Both the position numbers and the translations under genes were made by a program. The notes under the pieces were generated by a model that had not been told where the DNA came from, ran no database searches, and was given only the letters and a program-made list of their open reading frames with translations. Positions 1 to 12,523 of a stretch of 64,000 nt of DNA are shown in pieces (within the stretch, counting starts at the first letter, position 1; each line of letters starts with the position of its first letter). The stretch covers positions 372,001-436,000 of the forward strand of contig MBPM02000017.1 of assembly GCA_001695595.3 (NCBI GenBank), in the 5' to 3' direction. The DNA comes from Plasmopara viticola. Taxonomy: Eukaryota; Oomycota; Peronosporomycetes; Peronosporales; Peronosporaceae.

Positions 1-2165
1 TTACAACTAATATTAAGTTTACTCCTATATTGGCTCATTTTGAGCCAAATTCTATACGTACACACTACACGACAAATACAATTTGCGATTTGCAGCCTTA
101 TAGAGGTCCACTTGCTCATTTGACAACTTCTTTGGAGAAAAGAAATGGGCCTTTTTGATGGCCATAATCCGGCCGATAGATATAAGTGTTCGGCTTTGTG
201 CACCGCGATGGCGTCTTCTAGACACCACTACCAATCGCGTTAGTGATAATGCTAACTTGCCCCATCTAGTGATGTATTTACTACCACTCTTCCTTCTGGT
301 AGGTGTTGGTGACATCATCAACGCGAAGATAGGATTTTGACTACTAGACATTATGGACTAGACTTCCACAGGCGGGGATGTTTGACGCTTTTTTAGGTTG
401 GTGAAGACGTTTAAACAAAATCGGTGCAAGCGTTAGGCTTCTAGCCACCTATTATGATACCAGTCGATATTGCTGATTGCTCCGCAGCTCAGTTAAGTTT
501 AAGAACGATACATGCAAAAATTACCTAAAACAGCAGGCATAAGTTTTTTGCAGTGTCATCTGGTGAGAAGCCCTTAAAAAGAAGCGCCTCGTAAGGATAA
601 CTACACAAATTTCTTCATTGCGAGGCATCTTCAAGTAAAGTCTTTATGCTCAAAGTAAGCTAATGCTTTTTTGCGATACGCCAAGTTATTCTTCGCGTCT
701 CCTTGCATGTTGATAACGGAGACCACAGGTGATGCATGAGCGCTTCAGCCGCTCAAGACTCATAGCCTTCTCCAATTCTCCCGCGCGTGTTAAAGACTTT
801 GTAAGTCTTTGTGTTATTCAAGCAGCAGTTCGATGCGTCAATCGTATTCGCGTTTGTATGGGGTCTGTCTTGGCTCACCACGCGCTCAACCATCCTATTA
901 ACATCTTAATTTTGTATCTTTAAGCCCCTACTTACACTTCAATCTTTTAACTCACCTCGTGCGCCATGCTAATAGCTGTGTCGGTTGAGCTTGTACTTAT
1001 ACAACTCATAGAGAAAAAAAATCACAAGCGCAATTTGTCAGTGAAGCACCAGCTTCCCTAAAATTAAGCTGGGGTGGCCAATAGCTTTCTACCAGAGATG
1101 GTTGCTATCACCACTGCTTAAGATAAACTGCGCATGAGTGCTTCCCAGACGGAGTTGCTCCACGTACATCTAAACCTCCTTTGCGGCGATCCCAGAAGTG
1201 GCATTATATGCCAAGCGGCACGGGTTGAGGAAAGCCAACAGAGCCAAGTAACCCAATATCAGCTATGCAGATGAAGAATAGGTAGGCATCCGAGCTGCTA
1301 GATAACTTATGGTCATTTGCCATTTCACCATCAGCAAATATACTCACCATTGCCTATGAATGTTTCCTGTGATGAGCACGACAAGGTCCAAGAGCCCAGC
1401 GATCAACCAATTGCCTAACATGTAGCACCAAATAGGCACGGTGCGGCCTACGTGAGACGAGCAATACATTAGGGGGAGTAGTAAATTAAAGAAGATCTAG
1501 GAACATTCAAATATTGTAACATGGCTCAAGCTTTCAAGCTTGACTCGCTGGCCGCTGAGCAGCTGCAAAGGTCTTTACAATACCATGAATGATTTTTATC
1601 AATTACAAGGCTCTGAGAGCTTATTTAAGATGCATAGTCATTGCAGGAAGTCAGCCATTTGTCGAGCTCAAAATCATAACAATGTCCAAGTTGGGTTAGC
1701 GGAAGAAGCAAGAGCTACTGTACCAAGAGTTATGGTGGATACGGAGTGCAGTTTCCCATCGACCGCTTTCTGGTCTTAATTTGGATGCGAGGTTTTAGGA
1801 TCTAAATTAATACGGCGTTTAAAAGTCTTTCGAGGTCAAATCCGCTGGGGGCCTTTAGTGCGTTCGGAAAGCGCTTCATCAAGCGGCGATAAGAAGCTAA
1901 TATACTTCTCCAATCTGATGTACTGGCCATACATGTCGCTTCAAGCTCTACTCTAAAAAGATCATCCAGATCAAAGAATTAACTGTGAGCTAATTAAGCT
2001 TTGATATTTCCAACAAATAGGGCATACAGCCAAACGCTTTTATTGGATTTCAAACATGGCTACCTTCGGCCAAGGAAAACCGCCCAGTGCAGCTCGACGA
2101 GCGTCATGCATCCTTTTGTTCTTTTTAATGATATCGACGGTCTAGAAAAAAACGTGTCGAGACCA
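1..2165. other. Gene-free decayed sequence
   Basis: I see no supportable gene here. Reading frames are short (under about 100 codons), start at arbitrary positions and show no recognised motif, signal peptide or splice-compatible extension. The composition looks like old, mutated repeat DNA, as in the other gaps of the window. The minus-strand frame at 52..351 is Arg/Lys/Ser rich, but I could not assign it to any family. Confidence 0.5.
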
Positions 2166-2279
2166 TTATACATTGAAGTACCAACGTCTACATTGAAATC
2201 CAGCGATGAGCTATGCCTCCGCTCAGTAGAACATATCCGCTCAAACACGTCGCGAGGGTGGACCTCGACCTTGGCCGAT

Positions 2280-2830
2280 CATGATATCCATGACATAAGA
2301 CGAGCGTTGTCAATGCCAAGTGTTGCTTATGTCACTTCAAGCGCATGTTTTGGGCCTCACTTAGAATGGCTTGCCGACAGCCGACCGTACCTTACGTGGT
2401 ATGCAGTCCACGACTAGCGTTGCTTTGAACAAATTCTACTTCTTACGCGCATCGATAGGACTTCGCCCTTCATGTTTTGCCATGCTAGATGCCGTTGGCG
2501 GCATGCACCGGGTCATCACGATGAGTGACACGCAGTGTCACTCAACGTGCGGCGATAGGACCTTACATATTTTGGATTGTCTTAAAGCCAGCAATGACAT
2601 TAACGACATGCAGCGAGGGCTAACTTTGATAAGCACTGCTGCATGGTTTGCGTGTCACTCAAAGTGCAGCGGTAGGACCTTACATATTTTGTTATTGCCT
2701 TTCAGCAATGACATGGACGACATGCAGCAAAGGACGCTACTTTCTAACACTCCTTGGTCGGTTGCTCGCCACGTTACGCGCAGTGGAAGACCTTGCTTAT
2801 ACTGCTTCAATTCAGACTCATCCTAGCCGC
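2280..2830. repeat. Degenerate tandem repeat, unit about 117 bp
   Basis: Two clear units start at 2535 and 2652 (117 bp apart). Both contain a GTGTCACTC start, a TAGGACCTTACATATTTTG core and an AATGACAT..ACGACATGCAGC end. A weaker third unit starts near 2768, and at least one more diverged unit lies upstream around 2290-2420. The units stay open in one frame (about 39 residues per unit) from 2371 to 2826, so this could be the remains of a repeat protein or a diverged satellite. A perfect 10-bp inverted repeat (TGAGTGACAC, 3-bp loop) lies at 2522-2544 on the edge of the first clear unit. I do not recognise the encoded repeat. Confidence 0.6.
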
Positions 2831-3149
2831 TCGAAACATGCAATAGGGCTGTGAAGGACGGACACCGTGTTTTTATCTACGTGCCAATTTAAGCTCTGCT
2901 TGCGAGCCTAGTCGGACTCTTGTCCTCAACATAATTGATCCTTCATCTGGACAATAGCAATGTCCAGCACATTAATCAACTCAGTTGTGCCAATCAACCC
3001 AAAAATTTCCAGCGTGCCAGCCACGCAACATTCAGGATATTGTCTAGGATCACGATCTTTACCTCAAGATTTTCCATACCGAAGCGACCAATACGGAACA
3101 TCTGCAACGGCAATCTGGTAAATTATGGCAACAACAGTAAATTATTGAT

Positions 3150-3448
3150 TTGTATTGTATTGTATTACGTTATCGCGTTACCAAGTTATGCACGTGCTAG
3201 GCTCAGTCTGGCTAGTCCACGGCATAGAGTGGTGTCCGCATACGTCGGGTCTCGTTCGGCAGGCAGTGCAGCCAGCACCGAGGTCGTGAGGGTCTTTTTG
3301 CCCAGGTGGCGCCCTGGTGCTGGAGACCGTCGCGTCGAGGGTGAGACTCGTTAGAGACCTGCAGATGCCCGAGAGCACCTGCCCGAAACGCGCGAGCATT
3401 CAGCCCCCGCGCTTGAAAGGAGGGCGTCACCCCAACCTTTTCCGAAGC
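3150..3448 (-). mobile_element. Short internally deleted LINE derivative (copy 1)
   Basis: The element reads on the minus strand. Its 5' end (plus-strand right end) begins GGTTGGGGTGACGCCCTCC and its 3' end finishes in a (TACAA)n tail, seen on the plus strand as repeated TTGTA. It is flanked by a 12-bp target-site duplication, TAAATTATTGAT, at 3138-3149 and 3449-3460. It shares its 5' segment (about 120 bp) and 3' segment (about 150 bp) with the longer copy at 62.1-63.2 kb but lacks the protein-coding middle. It lies about 200 bp past the stop codon of the DRS1-like gene. The tail and duplication indicate retrotransposition by LINE machinery supplied elsewhere. Confidence 0.85.
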
Positions 3449-3652
3449 TAAATTATTGATGTCGTTACAAAATTTTCAACCTATTTAGGAGCTTTAATCG
3501 CGAGAGAACGAGAACAAGTTAAAGCAGTATGTTGCTTGTGATTCCGGAGAATATGGCTTTGGCCAAGTACGAGGCGAACAATATAAAATTGCATAACTAA
3601 AAACAGCATGTTTTTTTGCCTCCTTAGTTACCAAAGCGGATGTTCTATTCAT

Positions 3653-6178
3653 CTATTTGCGCCGTTTGTACTTAGTCTTGGACTTGAAAGAGCTTGAGCT
3701 TTTTTTTGCGTGCTTCTTGTAATCGGTAATCTTTTCCTTAAACTCGAATTGATTGGTATCAACCTTCCCCTCGCGTTGCTTTCTAAGCTTAGGTACAAAT
3801 GTGCCGTCTTTGGACATGTCGACATCAAACGCACCGGATCCGTGGCTGCTACGTGTAGCGCGAGCCTTTTCGCGCTTTAGACGCTTTCGCTCGTGGATCT
3901 CTGCAATAGACTCTTCTTCACGCGACCGCGATGATTCTTGTTGAGCCTTTTTAGAGCGCTTGGCAGCTCCAGCAACGTGCATTGACGTAAAGACAGAGCC
4001 CTTCTTGCCCTTTTTACTGCTCTCAATGTCTTCATTTTGAGCAGCATCGGCTAGCATTCGCTCTTCTCGTTCACGAATTTCAAACAATCGTCGTTTTTTG
4101 TGACTCATGAGTTTCAGCTTTTTCGCTCGCGACATGGTGTCAACCAAGTCTGCTTCTTGTTTCGCGGCTTCCTCCTTTGTACGACGGTCATCCTCAGCGC
4201 GCTCGTTCACATGCTTCTTCTCTTTCTCAGACATGAACCACGTACGTGCAGGTCGCGCATTGATCTCGTCGCAATGCTTCAACAAATTCGTCGCGCGAGT
4301 TGCTTCCTTCTCAGCTTCACGCATGCGCTTCTCGAGTGTTTCCTCGTGCATAACCACCTTGACGTCCTCCTGCATGCTTTCAATACGCGCCTTCCACTGC
4401 GCAATGACGGGATCGGGCACGGCACGAGACTTGACAAAACCCTTGCAATGACGCGAAACCTGCTTCATCACCAAACGACGCGATTCACTCGTTAACGTGA
4501 CGGCACGACCATTGCGGCCCGCACGAGCCGTACGACCGACACGATGCACGTACGTCGTAATGTCTTTAGGCATTTCATAGTTGATTACGGCGTGTACGCC
4601 GCGCACGTCGATACCACGCGCGGCAATGTCAGTACACAGAAGGATGTCTACCATCCCGTCACGGAACTTTTGAAGAGCTTCCAGACGCTCTCTCTGCTGC
4701 AAATTACCGTGAAGTTCTGCTGCTTTGATGCCGGCAAGGCCAAAAATGATCATCATGCGGTGCGCGTGCGACTTTGTCTCCATAAACACAATCGTATTGG
4801 AGCGAAAGGTACGAGTGCACAAAGCGAGCAGAATTGCCTCGCGGTCATCTTCACGGTTCGGTCGAATGCGCACGAATTCCTGCACTAAATGCTTGGCCAT
4901 ATCAAAGAGTGGGTCAGTACTAATACGCACTGGACGTTTCATCGACAAGTCAATCAGCTGGTCAACTTTGGACGTCATTGTAGCAGAAAAGAGCATCGTT
5001 TGGCGCTGCTTCGGACACATGCGAACAAGTTCCAGCACTTCTTCGGTGAACCCCAATTCTAGCAAACGATCAGCTTCATCCAACACCAAGATTTCCAGAT
5101 CATCCATGTGAACACTCTTGGAATTACGTAAGTGATCAATCATACGACCAGGCGTACATACCACAACGTCGGGGCGATTGCGTAACTCAGCCTCTTGTGC
5201 TTTTAAAGGTAACCCACCAACAGCAAGCGAGCACGTGACGTCTGTAAAGCGAGCTAGCTGTTCGAACATTGATTGACACTGCGTCGCTAATTCACGCACG
5301 GGACAGATAATCATGACACGAGTCGACTGTACACGACGCGAGCGAAATTGAAGTCGTTCCAAAATAGGCAGCAAGAAGGCAGCGGTCTTACCACTTCCCG
5401 TCTGGGCACTAGCACAAATATCCTTGCCAGTCAAGGCAATTGGAATTGCACGCTGCTGAATGGGCGTTGGCTTTTCAAAACCAATGTGTGAGATGGCCCG
5501 CATGATCGGACGCGAGAGCTTTAGATCGGCAAACGTTTCAAACTTGCTCTTGGCAAACTCTTGCGCAGCGAACGGATCGGCCTCAAAAAACTCGGCCGCT
5601 TTTTTCTTCTCCAACTCGTCCACGAGGTCACCTCGTGTCTGTCGGTCTTTCTTACTATCTACCAGCGCCGACTGAAGTTGCTCCTCCTCCACCACAGTGT
5701 CCTCTTCTTCAAGCTGCTCCTTGTCGACCTCTAAAGACTCTTTCGGCTCCTTCTCGTCCTCACTTCCACTGTTGCTCGTTACTTCCTGCTCCTCAGCCTC
5801 AACTTTCTCTTTCTTGATAGAATTTGTACAATTTTTTTCTTGTTTCATTTTTTTCTCGGCTTGCTTCTCCAATCGTCTTTTGTCAATTTTGCTTTGGATA
5901 GACGTCCGCTTAGTCGCAGTGGGAATTCCACTTTCCATCTTTTCAATGCGCGAAATGGCCGCTGTAAAGTCCCACGAGCTGCCACCTGACGAGTGAAAAG
6001 CGCCGCCGTCGTCGAACTCAAAGCTTTCATTAATCTGTTGCTCCTGTTGCTGTGCATCCTTTGCCTCATCTAAAGCCTCCGAGTCCGAGCTTTCCTCAGC
6101 ATTGGAGAGCTCTTCATCTGATGCAATGGTCATCACCAATTCCTCATGCTGCTGTAGCTTTGGCTGTCTCTTGGCCAT
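3653..6178 (-). CDS. DRS1: DEAD-box RNA helicase, DRS1/DDX27 family
   Basis: Predicted ATP-dependent RNA helicase of the DRS1/DDX27 family, which acts in the nucleolus in assembly of the large ribosomal subunit. The frame is intronless, 841 codons from the ATG at 6178; the open frame runs three codons further to a TTG at 6187, but the ATG is the better start. Residues about 1-200 are Glu/Ser/Lys-rich and low complexity. The helicase core follows: Q motif (GFEKPTPIQ), motif I AQTGSGKT near residue 260, DEAD near 366, SAT near 398, and HRVGRTARAG near 546. The C-terminal quarter is Lys/Arg-rich with coiled-coil character and ends in a basic stretch (KTKYKRRK) that suits nuclear or nucleolar import. 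The order of motifs and the acidic N-terminus plus basic C-terminus match DRS1 better than other DEAD-box families. All catalytic motifs are intact. Confidence 0.93.
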   Translation of the reverse strand: MAKRQPKLQQHEELVMTIASDEELSNAEESSDSEALDEAKDAQQQEQQINESFEFDDGGAFHSSGGSSWDFTAAISRIEKMESGIPTATKRTSIQSKIDKRRLEKQAEKKMKQEKNCTNSIKKEKVEAEEQEVTSNSGSEDEKEPKESLEVDKEQLEEEDTVVEEEQLQSALVDSKKDRQTRGDLVDELEKKKAAEFFEADPFAAQEFAKSKFETFADLKLSRPIMRAISHIGFEKPTPIQQRAIPIALTGKDICASAQTGSGKTAAFLLPILERLQFRSRRVQSTRVMIICPVRELATQCQSMFEQLARFTDVTCSLAVGGLPLKAQEAELRNRPDVVVCTPGRMIDHLRNSKSVHMDDLEILVLDEADRLLELGFTEEVLELVRMCPKQRQTMLFSATMTSKVDQLIDLSMKRPVRISTDPLFDMAKHLVQEFVRIRPNREDDREAILLALCTRTFRSNTIVFMETKSHAHRMMIIFGLAGIKAAELHGNLQQRERLEALQKFRDGMVDILLCTDIAARGIDVRGVHAVINYEMPKDITTYVHRVGRTARAGRNGRAVTLTSESRRLVMKQVSRHCKGFVKSRAVPDPVIAQWKARIESMQEDVKVVMHEETLEKRMREAEKEATRATNLLKHCDEINARPARTWFMSEKEKKHVNERAEDDRRTKEEAAKQEADLVDTMSRAKKLKLMSHKKRRLFEIREREERMLADAAQNEDIESSKKGKKGSVFTSMHVAGAAKRSKKAQQESSRSREEESIAEIHERKRLKREKARATRSSHGSGAFDVDMSKDGTFVPKLRKQREGKVDTNQFEFKEKITDYKKHAKKSSSSFKSKTKYKRRK

Positions 6179-7941
6179 GCTGTTCAACTTTTTGTATGAC
6201 TGGAGGGCACTTACGACAAAATTTTGACCAATAATCTGCTGGAATCGAGAGGCATTATGAACAGTTAAATAAAGAATTTAGTGAAAATTGGCTAATTTCA
6301 ATTTTTCTCCTTAACAAATTTATCACTTCCCTCGATTGTTGTCCTGATAAATTCTTCACCTAGTGAAATCCAAGTGTGACGAACTGAATCTCTGTCGCGC
6401 CAGCGAAGATCCTGACAAAAGCTGCATTCTTTAAATGACGACACGCCGGCTGTTGCTCAGGGCAGGGCAACCTACCTAAGTCCTCATAGTCGCACCACAA
6501 AAACTTAACTCCTGAGACCATTATAGTATTTAAAGAGTAAACCAGCATGGTAAGCGATTAGCTGCTCACGTCTTGTAAAAGCTCAATCTAAGTCTTGGTA
6601 GACTATAGTGCGTCGAGGATTCGTGCGCACCAGCACACAATTGCGGTCAGCCAAGATTGATAAACTGATGCTCTTCAGGAGAGCAGAAAAAAGAGATTCA
6701 GCCGGACGATGATAATGTCTTAAAGTTACTAGGGTGAATTTCATAGGAGCGATCAACACATAAATTCCAGTGCAATCTGATCAATGACCCACACGAAAGT
6801 GATCTTTTTCGATGGGTGCTGAATTGATTACAAGATGTCAGTCGATATGAGTCAAAGGACAGACATTATTTGCTAGTCTTTGCTAGCAACACTCGGTGGG
6901 TAGCAACACTAGCCAATTCTCGTTAAACGCCCTTATGACTGGTGCATATTTATCTATTAGACCCGCATTGTTTGGGTTTTTAGGCAGAGAAACTTAGCCT
7001 TCTGTCATGTGCCTCTCCAATTTTACCAGTCAGGCATTAGACATATCAACTTTAAAATTGGGTAGAAGGGGATATCATGGTCGAAGTCCGGAAGAGGTTT
7101 AAACAGCTGCTTGCGAGTTTACAGTAAGAATACACCATTACACCAACAAGGTATTTTGCAAAGGCTGATGCAACAAGGTGGGTGGTTTATATACGATGAT
7201 TTAGGTAATCGTGCCTCGTTCGAGCGGATCGTGAGTGAGCGCCAACCGAATTGTTTCAAACCTTATTCTATCCTCTCTAGCTCGTCCTACTTTGCCTTTG
7301 TGAATCAAATAAAAAAAGTTATAATTTTAAGGACATTTTTTTTGTTCCGGTAAGCCAGTTAGTCAGGCAAAATGGTCTCGGCTTGTCTTATTATGAGTTG
7401 ATAAGGAAATCTACAAAGGCTTATAACACGAAACGATGCCCGATTTTATAAGCTGACATTTTAGATAAAACATTGCAAGCTCATCTATTGAGTGAAGCTG
7501 CCAAATTAATGCTTGTATCTTGCGCCCTTAAAACTCGGATTGATACCAAAGAGCGAGTGCAATGCAAATCGTTTGAGAGTGCAGCATTTCATCACGTCTT
7601 TCTGCAATTTATTTTGTAAGACATGACAGCGCCGCGATTCTAAGTCTTCACTAGCAATTCTTATGGACGGCAAGAAAAAAAGGTGTGCTGAAGGTCAAAT
7701 TAGATATTTATTGAAGAAATCATTGTTTTCGGTCATTCAATCGACATAGGCAATCCAAGTGGCATGTATAGCTTTAACGAAGTAAACACCCAATTTGTGT
7801 ATTATTTTATAATGATAATATCATCGATGTCTCTCGAGCGGATACGTCAAGTGACGCGCAGTAGAATATAATCCGTACGCTTCATACTTGATTCAAGCTA
7901 GTCACCCGTCATTTGACTAAGTACAAAAGTTGTGCGCACTA

Positions 7942-8196
7942 TCATGTCTCCAAAATCTGTTCAAGACGCGCTTTTAAACCAATAGACAAAGAAAGCACAT
8001 TGGCGTCCACAGGTCCAGGTGTGTAATTGACCAAGGTCGTCTCACCATACACAGCCACTAAAAGCAGGGGACTGAGCAGACCGTCAAAGAATTCGATGTC
8101 ATGAGCAGCTTTGATAGCAGATGCGAGCAGATGTATGGTCAAAGTGCATACGTAGCTCGACCCATAAGGGTCAGGAATGCTGCGGGCACGTACGAG
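7942..8196 (-). pseudogene. Orphan 84-codon fragment, possible decayed exon
   Basis: A minus-strand frame stays open from the codon after a TGA (8197-8199) to a TGA at 7942-7944. It has balanced, protein-like composition: a hydrophobic helical stretch (HLLASAIKAAHDIEFF), then LLSPLLLVAVYG, then a charged helix ending KARLEQILET. There is no in-frame ATG near the 5' end, so if real it is a last exon or a broken gene. I do not recognise the family. Nothing in the flanks extends the frame. Confidence 0.25.
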
Positions 8197-11100
8197 TCAC
8201 ACAGCAGGCGCGCGGGAACGTATGGGTCGAACTTCCAACGTGCAAGCTTTTTTTACATGACTGTACAATGATTTCTAAAGAAGCAGGAAAAGCCACGAAA
8301 GGTCCAGGGTACGCTGAAAGCTCTCTTATTAAATATGAACTTGGGTGCAGTACATGAGTCTGTCGCCTCGTACGATAAATATCACGTTCCGAGTGGTCAA
8401 GATCAACCGATCTCAGAGCAGCTTGCAGTGGTAGCCACTAGCAGAATTTGTAAAACATCGACTATTGCCCATCGTACTTGTGCTTTGCAAATTACGGGCT
8501 CGAATTATTTTTTGGATCTGAAACATAAAAAAGTAAATTGATGCTACGCGATCGAATTCCTCGCTAAAAAAAGTGCGGGTTGGTGAAGGGTACTATATCG
8601 ACCATGCACGCAGTTGGTACCGGCAGCTCTGCTGTGCCACTAGGAAGAGCCGTATCTAATTATTTGAATGCGGCATTGTTGCCAATAAATCTCTCTTGTC
8701 AGTACTACTATCGCAGAAGGAAGATATCAGACGAGTCGACGCTCGAAACTTCATACCATCTCAACGTTGCTTACATATAAGCCATTTTGTGCATCAAAAG
8801 TGGACATTGTAATTAAAGCCGTGAGCACGTAGGCCGTAATACTAGGACGTTGGACGACCACAATTGACCAATCGGTCTCTATTACTAGCTACCGGATACT
8901 GATGGGCTAAAGGAGGACCTCAAGTGAAAATAACGTGCAAATGATAGCCAAGGGAGAGAAATGTTCGAATCAAGCATGCATCATCAAACGGGAATGACGA
9001 TCCGACCTGCCTCCGAGCGCAAGGTCTATGGCACGATAACCACAATCAACTCGAGAAGATATGACGGCTCCGAGATATATGGATCTATAAACGACGCGAT
9101 CTGTGCAACAAGTATGTCGCAACAAAGAATTATAGCGAACCAAATTGAAAGCCAGTATGACCGAGGCTAAATATGTAAGATTAAAACTCTTCAGCGAGAA
9201 GTTTTGTGACTTTCTATACGAGCCGCACACAATATCTCTCACTGTGGCTCAAATCGCTACGACGATCTAAGCTACGAAAAGCTTTGGCTTCTAGTATTAT
9301 GGCAAGATAGGACGCTCATCCGATTAAATATGGTTTTGTGTGTTGAGTCTGCAAAGACATTAATGTTGTCGGCAAGTGCCAAGTAGGGAAGCTCTTCAGC
9401 CATACAAGCTATGCTTTTTGTTTGTACTTTACAACGCCTCAGCAGACTCAGTGAGAGAGTACAGCAGTAACTTCAGTAGAATTTCTATCGGCTAAAAACT
9501 CGTCGTGGCTGCCAGCGTCGTCCTGTGGATTAAGGTATGCTTTTCAAGGAACGGTTTGCTATGGCTACCAAATTTTTGAGATAGTCTTGTTCTGTCTTAA
9601 ACTCCTCCGGTCTTAGTGATGGAGGCTTACTCTTGCTAAAGACAGTTGTCACCACGACCGGTGGCGTCTACAATATTATGGAAATCCGGCCAAAATGCAG
9701 CTTTGAATTTCTATGAGCTCTCAGATTGGATTTGTACTTCACTGCACAAGATATTGGGCTAGACTCTGAAGACGGCGCTGCGCAAGAACGCATTCCGCGC
9801 GATAGTGGCGCACGCCTCGATAATAAGCACTCGGGGAGAAGCAGGATGCCCCAGAATCATACAGTGTACTGGTTGCACCTTACGATAACTTCGCTCGTGA
9901 CTTGGTTATTGGCTTGATCTGGAACGAAAAACAGAGCGAGTTATAAGTATCAGCATATCTCAAACTGTATTAAATAAAGGAAATTTGTGTTTAATCGAAG
10001 TAATATGTGCGCGACAAATGATGCCCAACTCGCCCTTTGCGATGGCTAATTTAATAAAACTCCATTGGGTACTTGCTGTAATATAAAGCGGTATATTTGC
10101 TTGTACATTTACTAAGTGATTGTTGTATTGATTTATTAGCGATAAATCTGAGTACTATGGTTAAACCTGTGCTATTCGACACGTCACTTTCAAAGTCTAA
10201 TCACGCGTTAATGTTGTAGATTTAAATCGGAAAATGTTTGACTGTCGCACATATTGCAGCTTTAAAGGAGATTGACGCTTGAAAGCAATACATCCGCATG
10301 ATGTGGCTGTCTTAATCTAGCAAGGAAAACAGTAGTCGTAGATTTCCTAGAAAGCTTGTCAACCACATATGTTGAGCTTACTCGGCTAAGTTGGTGTGTC
10401 ACTGTATTAAATGAACTTGGTCCAATATTTGTTGAAATTGGCGATATGATTGTGGAGCATGTGAATGTCTAGCTTCTTTTCGCGACTCGACACTTGTTGG
10501 GATCAAAATATAATGTATCGTAATGCGGACTCATTTGGCATTAAACTATAGATCACAAGGCGCTTAAGTGTGGTAGTTACCGTCGCGCCTTTACAACAAA
10601 ACTCGACTGCCAGGCAAGTTCTAGCCAGCCTTTTAGGTTTTCATTGCGCAGTAAATCACAGACGGTTGTCTTCGTTTGCGATTATAATAATGCGGCGTCA
10701 TTATTTGCAAAGATTGCTTTGTGTATTGAGCGCTTGCAAAAAATACTGAAAACTTGCGAAGGATAAGATTTGCTAAAGTTGCAGAGGCATGAATGATTCA
10801 TTACCCAGAAAAAATAATCTGAAGTATTTTGTATCTTATATCGTAGCGCAGGCATGGCGTTTGAAGGGGCAACTTTGCAGAACAAGGAAGTAAGGAGACG
10901 GAACGTAACAGCCACACAAGAAAAAACCACGATCTTTTAGCAAAATTCTTAAGGTTAGTATCGAAAGCTAAGGAAGTAAAGGGCTGTACGACTTACAAAT
11001 AGATCATTAAATAAGACAAACAAACTAGTGTTTTTGCTCAACGACTTTTAAATTATGTTTATACTGAATACGAGAACAATGTTGTGATACGCTATTCATT

Positions 11101-12283
11101 TGCAGCTTCTGCGTTGCTGTCTTTCGGACATCACGCCGGGCAAAACTCCAGTATTGAGCGGCTGGCAAATTAATATGGAGGGGTTGGGCAATAGCTACAT
11201 AATTGAGTGGAGTTTCCCAGATGCAGCTTTTTTAGCTAGAAACAGATAAAATCGCTCGCAAGGAGGACGAATATCAACAGTGGTGATTATCCAAGATTCA
11301 ATTGAAACGAACAAGTAGAGTGTGAATAATAGAAGCACTGATAAACACCATTACGAGCTGAGCACACCACTCCAAGGTGTGCAAACGGCGTTTAGGCAAA
11401 AATTTGGAGGCGAACCAGCCACGCATGCTCAATATGCGATGGTAACGTGTCGCAATATACATCAATTTCAACCACATTATCAACAGCGATTTATGCACAG
11501 TTTTTTCTCGTTTCTCGTCACTTAGGTATGTAGACATTCGAACTGCGTGTGAAGTTTTGATGTAAAGCAATCATTGTGGTAGCTGTAAAAGACTCGTTGA
11601 AGCGTCTAGTGTGTATGTCACAATCTTCGGCGAGTGGAACGAGCTTGGGTCTGTCAGTCTATCGAGCCAAGAGCTAAAAAATATTTATTCGTCCCTCACC
11701 TAATCACTGAGAGTCACTCTTGCGTGATACTGCTCTCTAGCTTATCGGTTTAGTCCTTAACACCTCACACTTTATTAGATGTGAGGACGCCTTACAATTT
11801 TTGACAATATCTAGGTGGAAAGGTGCTTACAGTCAGTAGAGAAGTAAATCTAGTAATCATCTAGCATGAGACACATTACATATAATTGCTCCCCCTAATT
11901 CTTCTCAATAATAATTATTATAACAGTAATCGACAAATTGCTAGACACTATGGCCACTATTTGTCCTGCCATTTCCGGCTGTCAGATCATCTGCACGTTG
12001 CGACTCAAAACGGAATTGTCCGCACAAATTTTGGCGTCAATATTGATACGTTTATGCAATCGCGGTCTTTTTACGAGAGCTTTAGCGTTAAACACTGTTC
12101 TTGAATCTATATATGCGAATCTCGTAGTAATTTTCTACTTCCACGATTGATTATTTAGACTGTGATGGAAAAGCGTCGAAAGATTTACAAGCGCCAAGCT
12201 AACATCTTTGTAATGAGCTTTACTTGGAATACTCTATTTGTTCATCATACAAATTAGCTTGAAAAACGCACAAAGCATTCTTA

Positions 12284-12523
12284 ATGTCGCAACTGGCATT
12301 GCTTTTGTTGCTTAGTCTTGAAGTAAAAGGTGCTTTCGCTATTGCAAATATCAATTGTACACCTGCGCCAGCAGCTGTTCCCATTCTCACTCCATATAGC
12401 AAATTTGCTTGCGAGAGGGGGAAGTACAAGAGTTTATTACTGTATAGCGGAAGCATTTTGTCAGATGGGTAAATTCAAATGTATTATTGCGAACAAGATT
12501 GCTTGGCAGCTTCATTTTTTTAG
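12284..12523 (+). pseudogene. Possible elicitin-like secreted protein remnant
   Basis: The frame starts at an ATG (12284) with a hydrophobic signal-peptide-like N-terminus (SQLALLLLLSLEV..). A cysteine-containing segment with NCTPAPAAVPILTPY and FACE follows. The frame is cut by TAA at 12470-12472, then stays open in the same frame to 12521-12523. The continuation carries two more cysteines in a C-x3-C arrangement. The order signal peptide, C, PY, C, C-x3-C is reminiscent of oomycete elicitin-like proteins, small secreted sterol-binding proteins. This is inference from pattern only. The premature stop, short length and missing later cysteines suggest a decayed gene. Confidence 0.3.

Noticed and set aside
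6179..6187. TTG start three codons upstream of the DRS1 ATG
   Set aside because: Nuclear genes start at ATG. The next in-frame codon ATG at 6178 gives a complete protein, so the extension is an artefact of permissive start rules.
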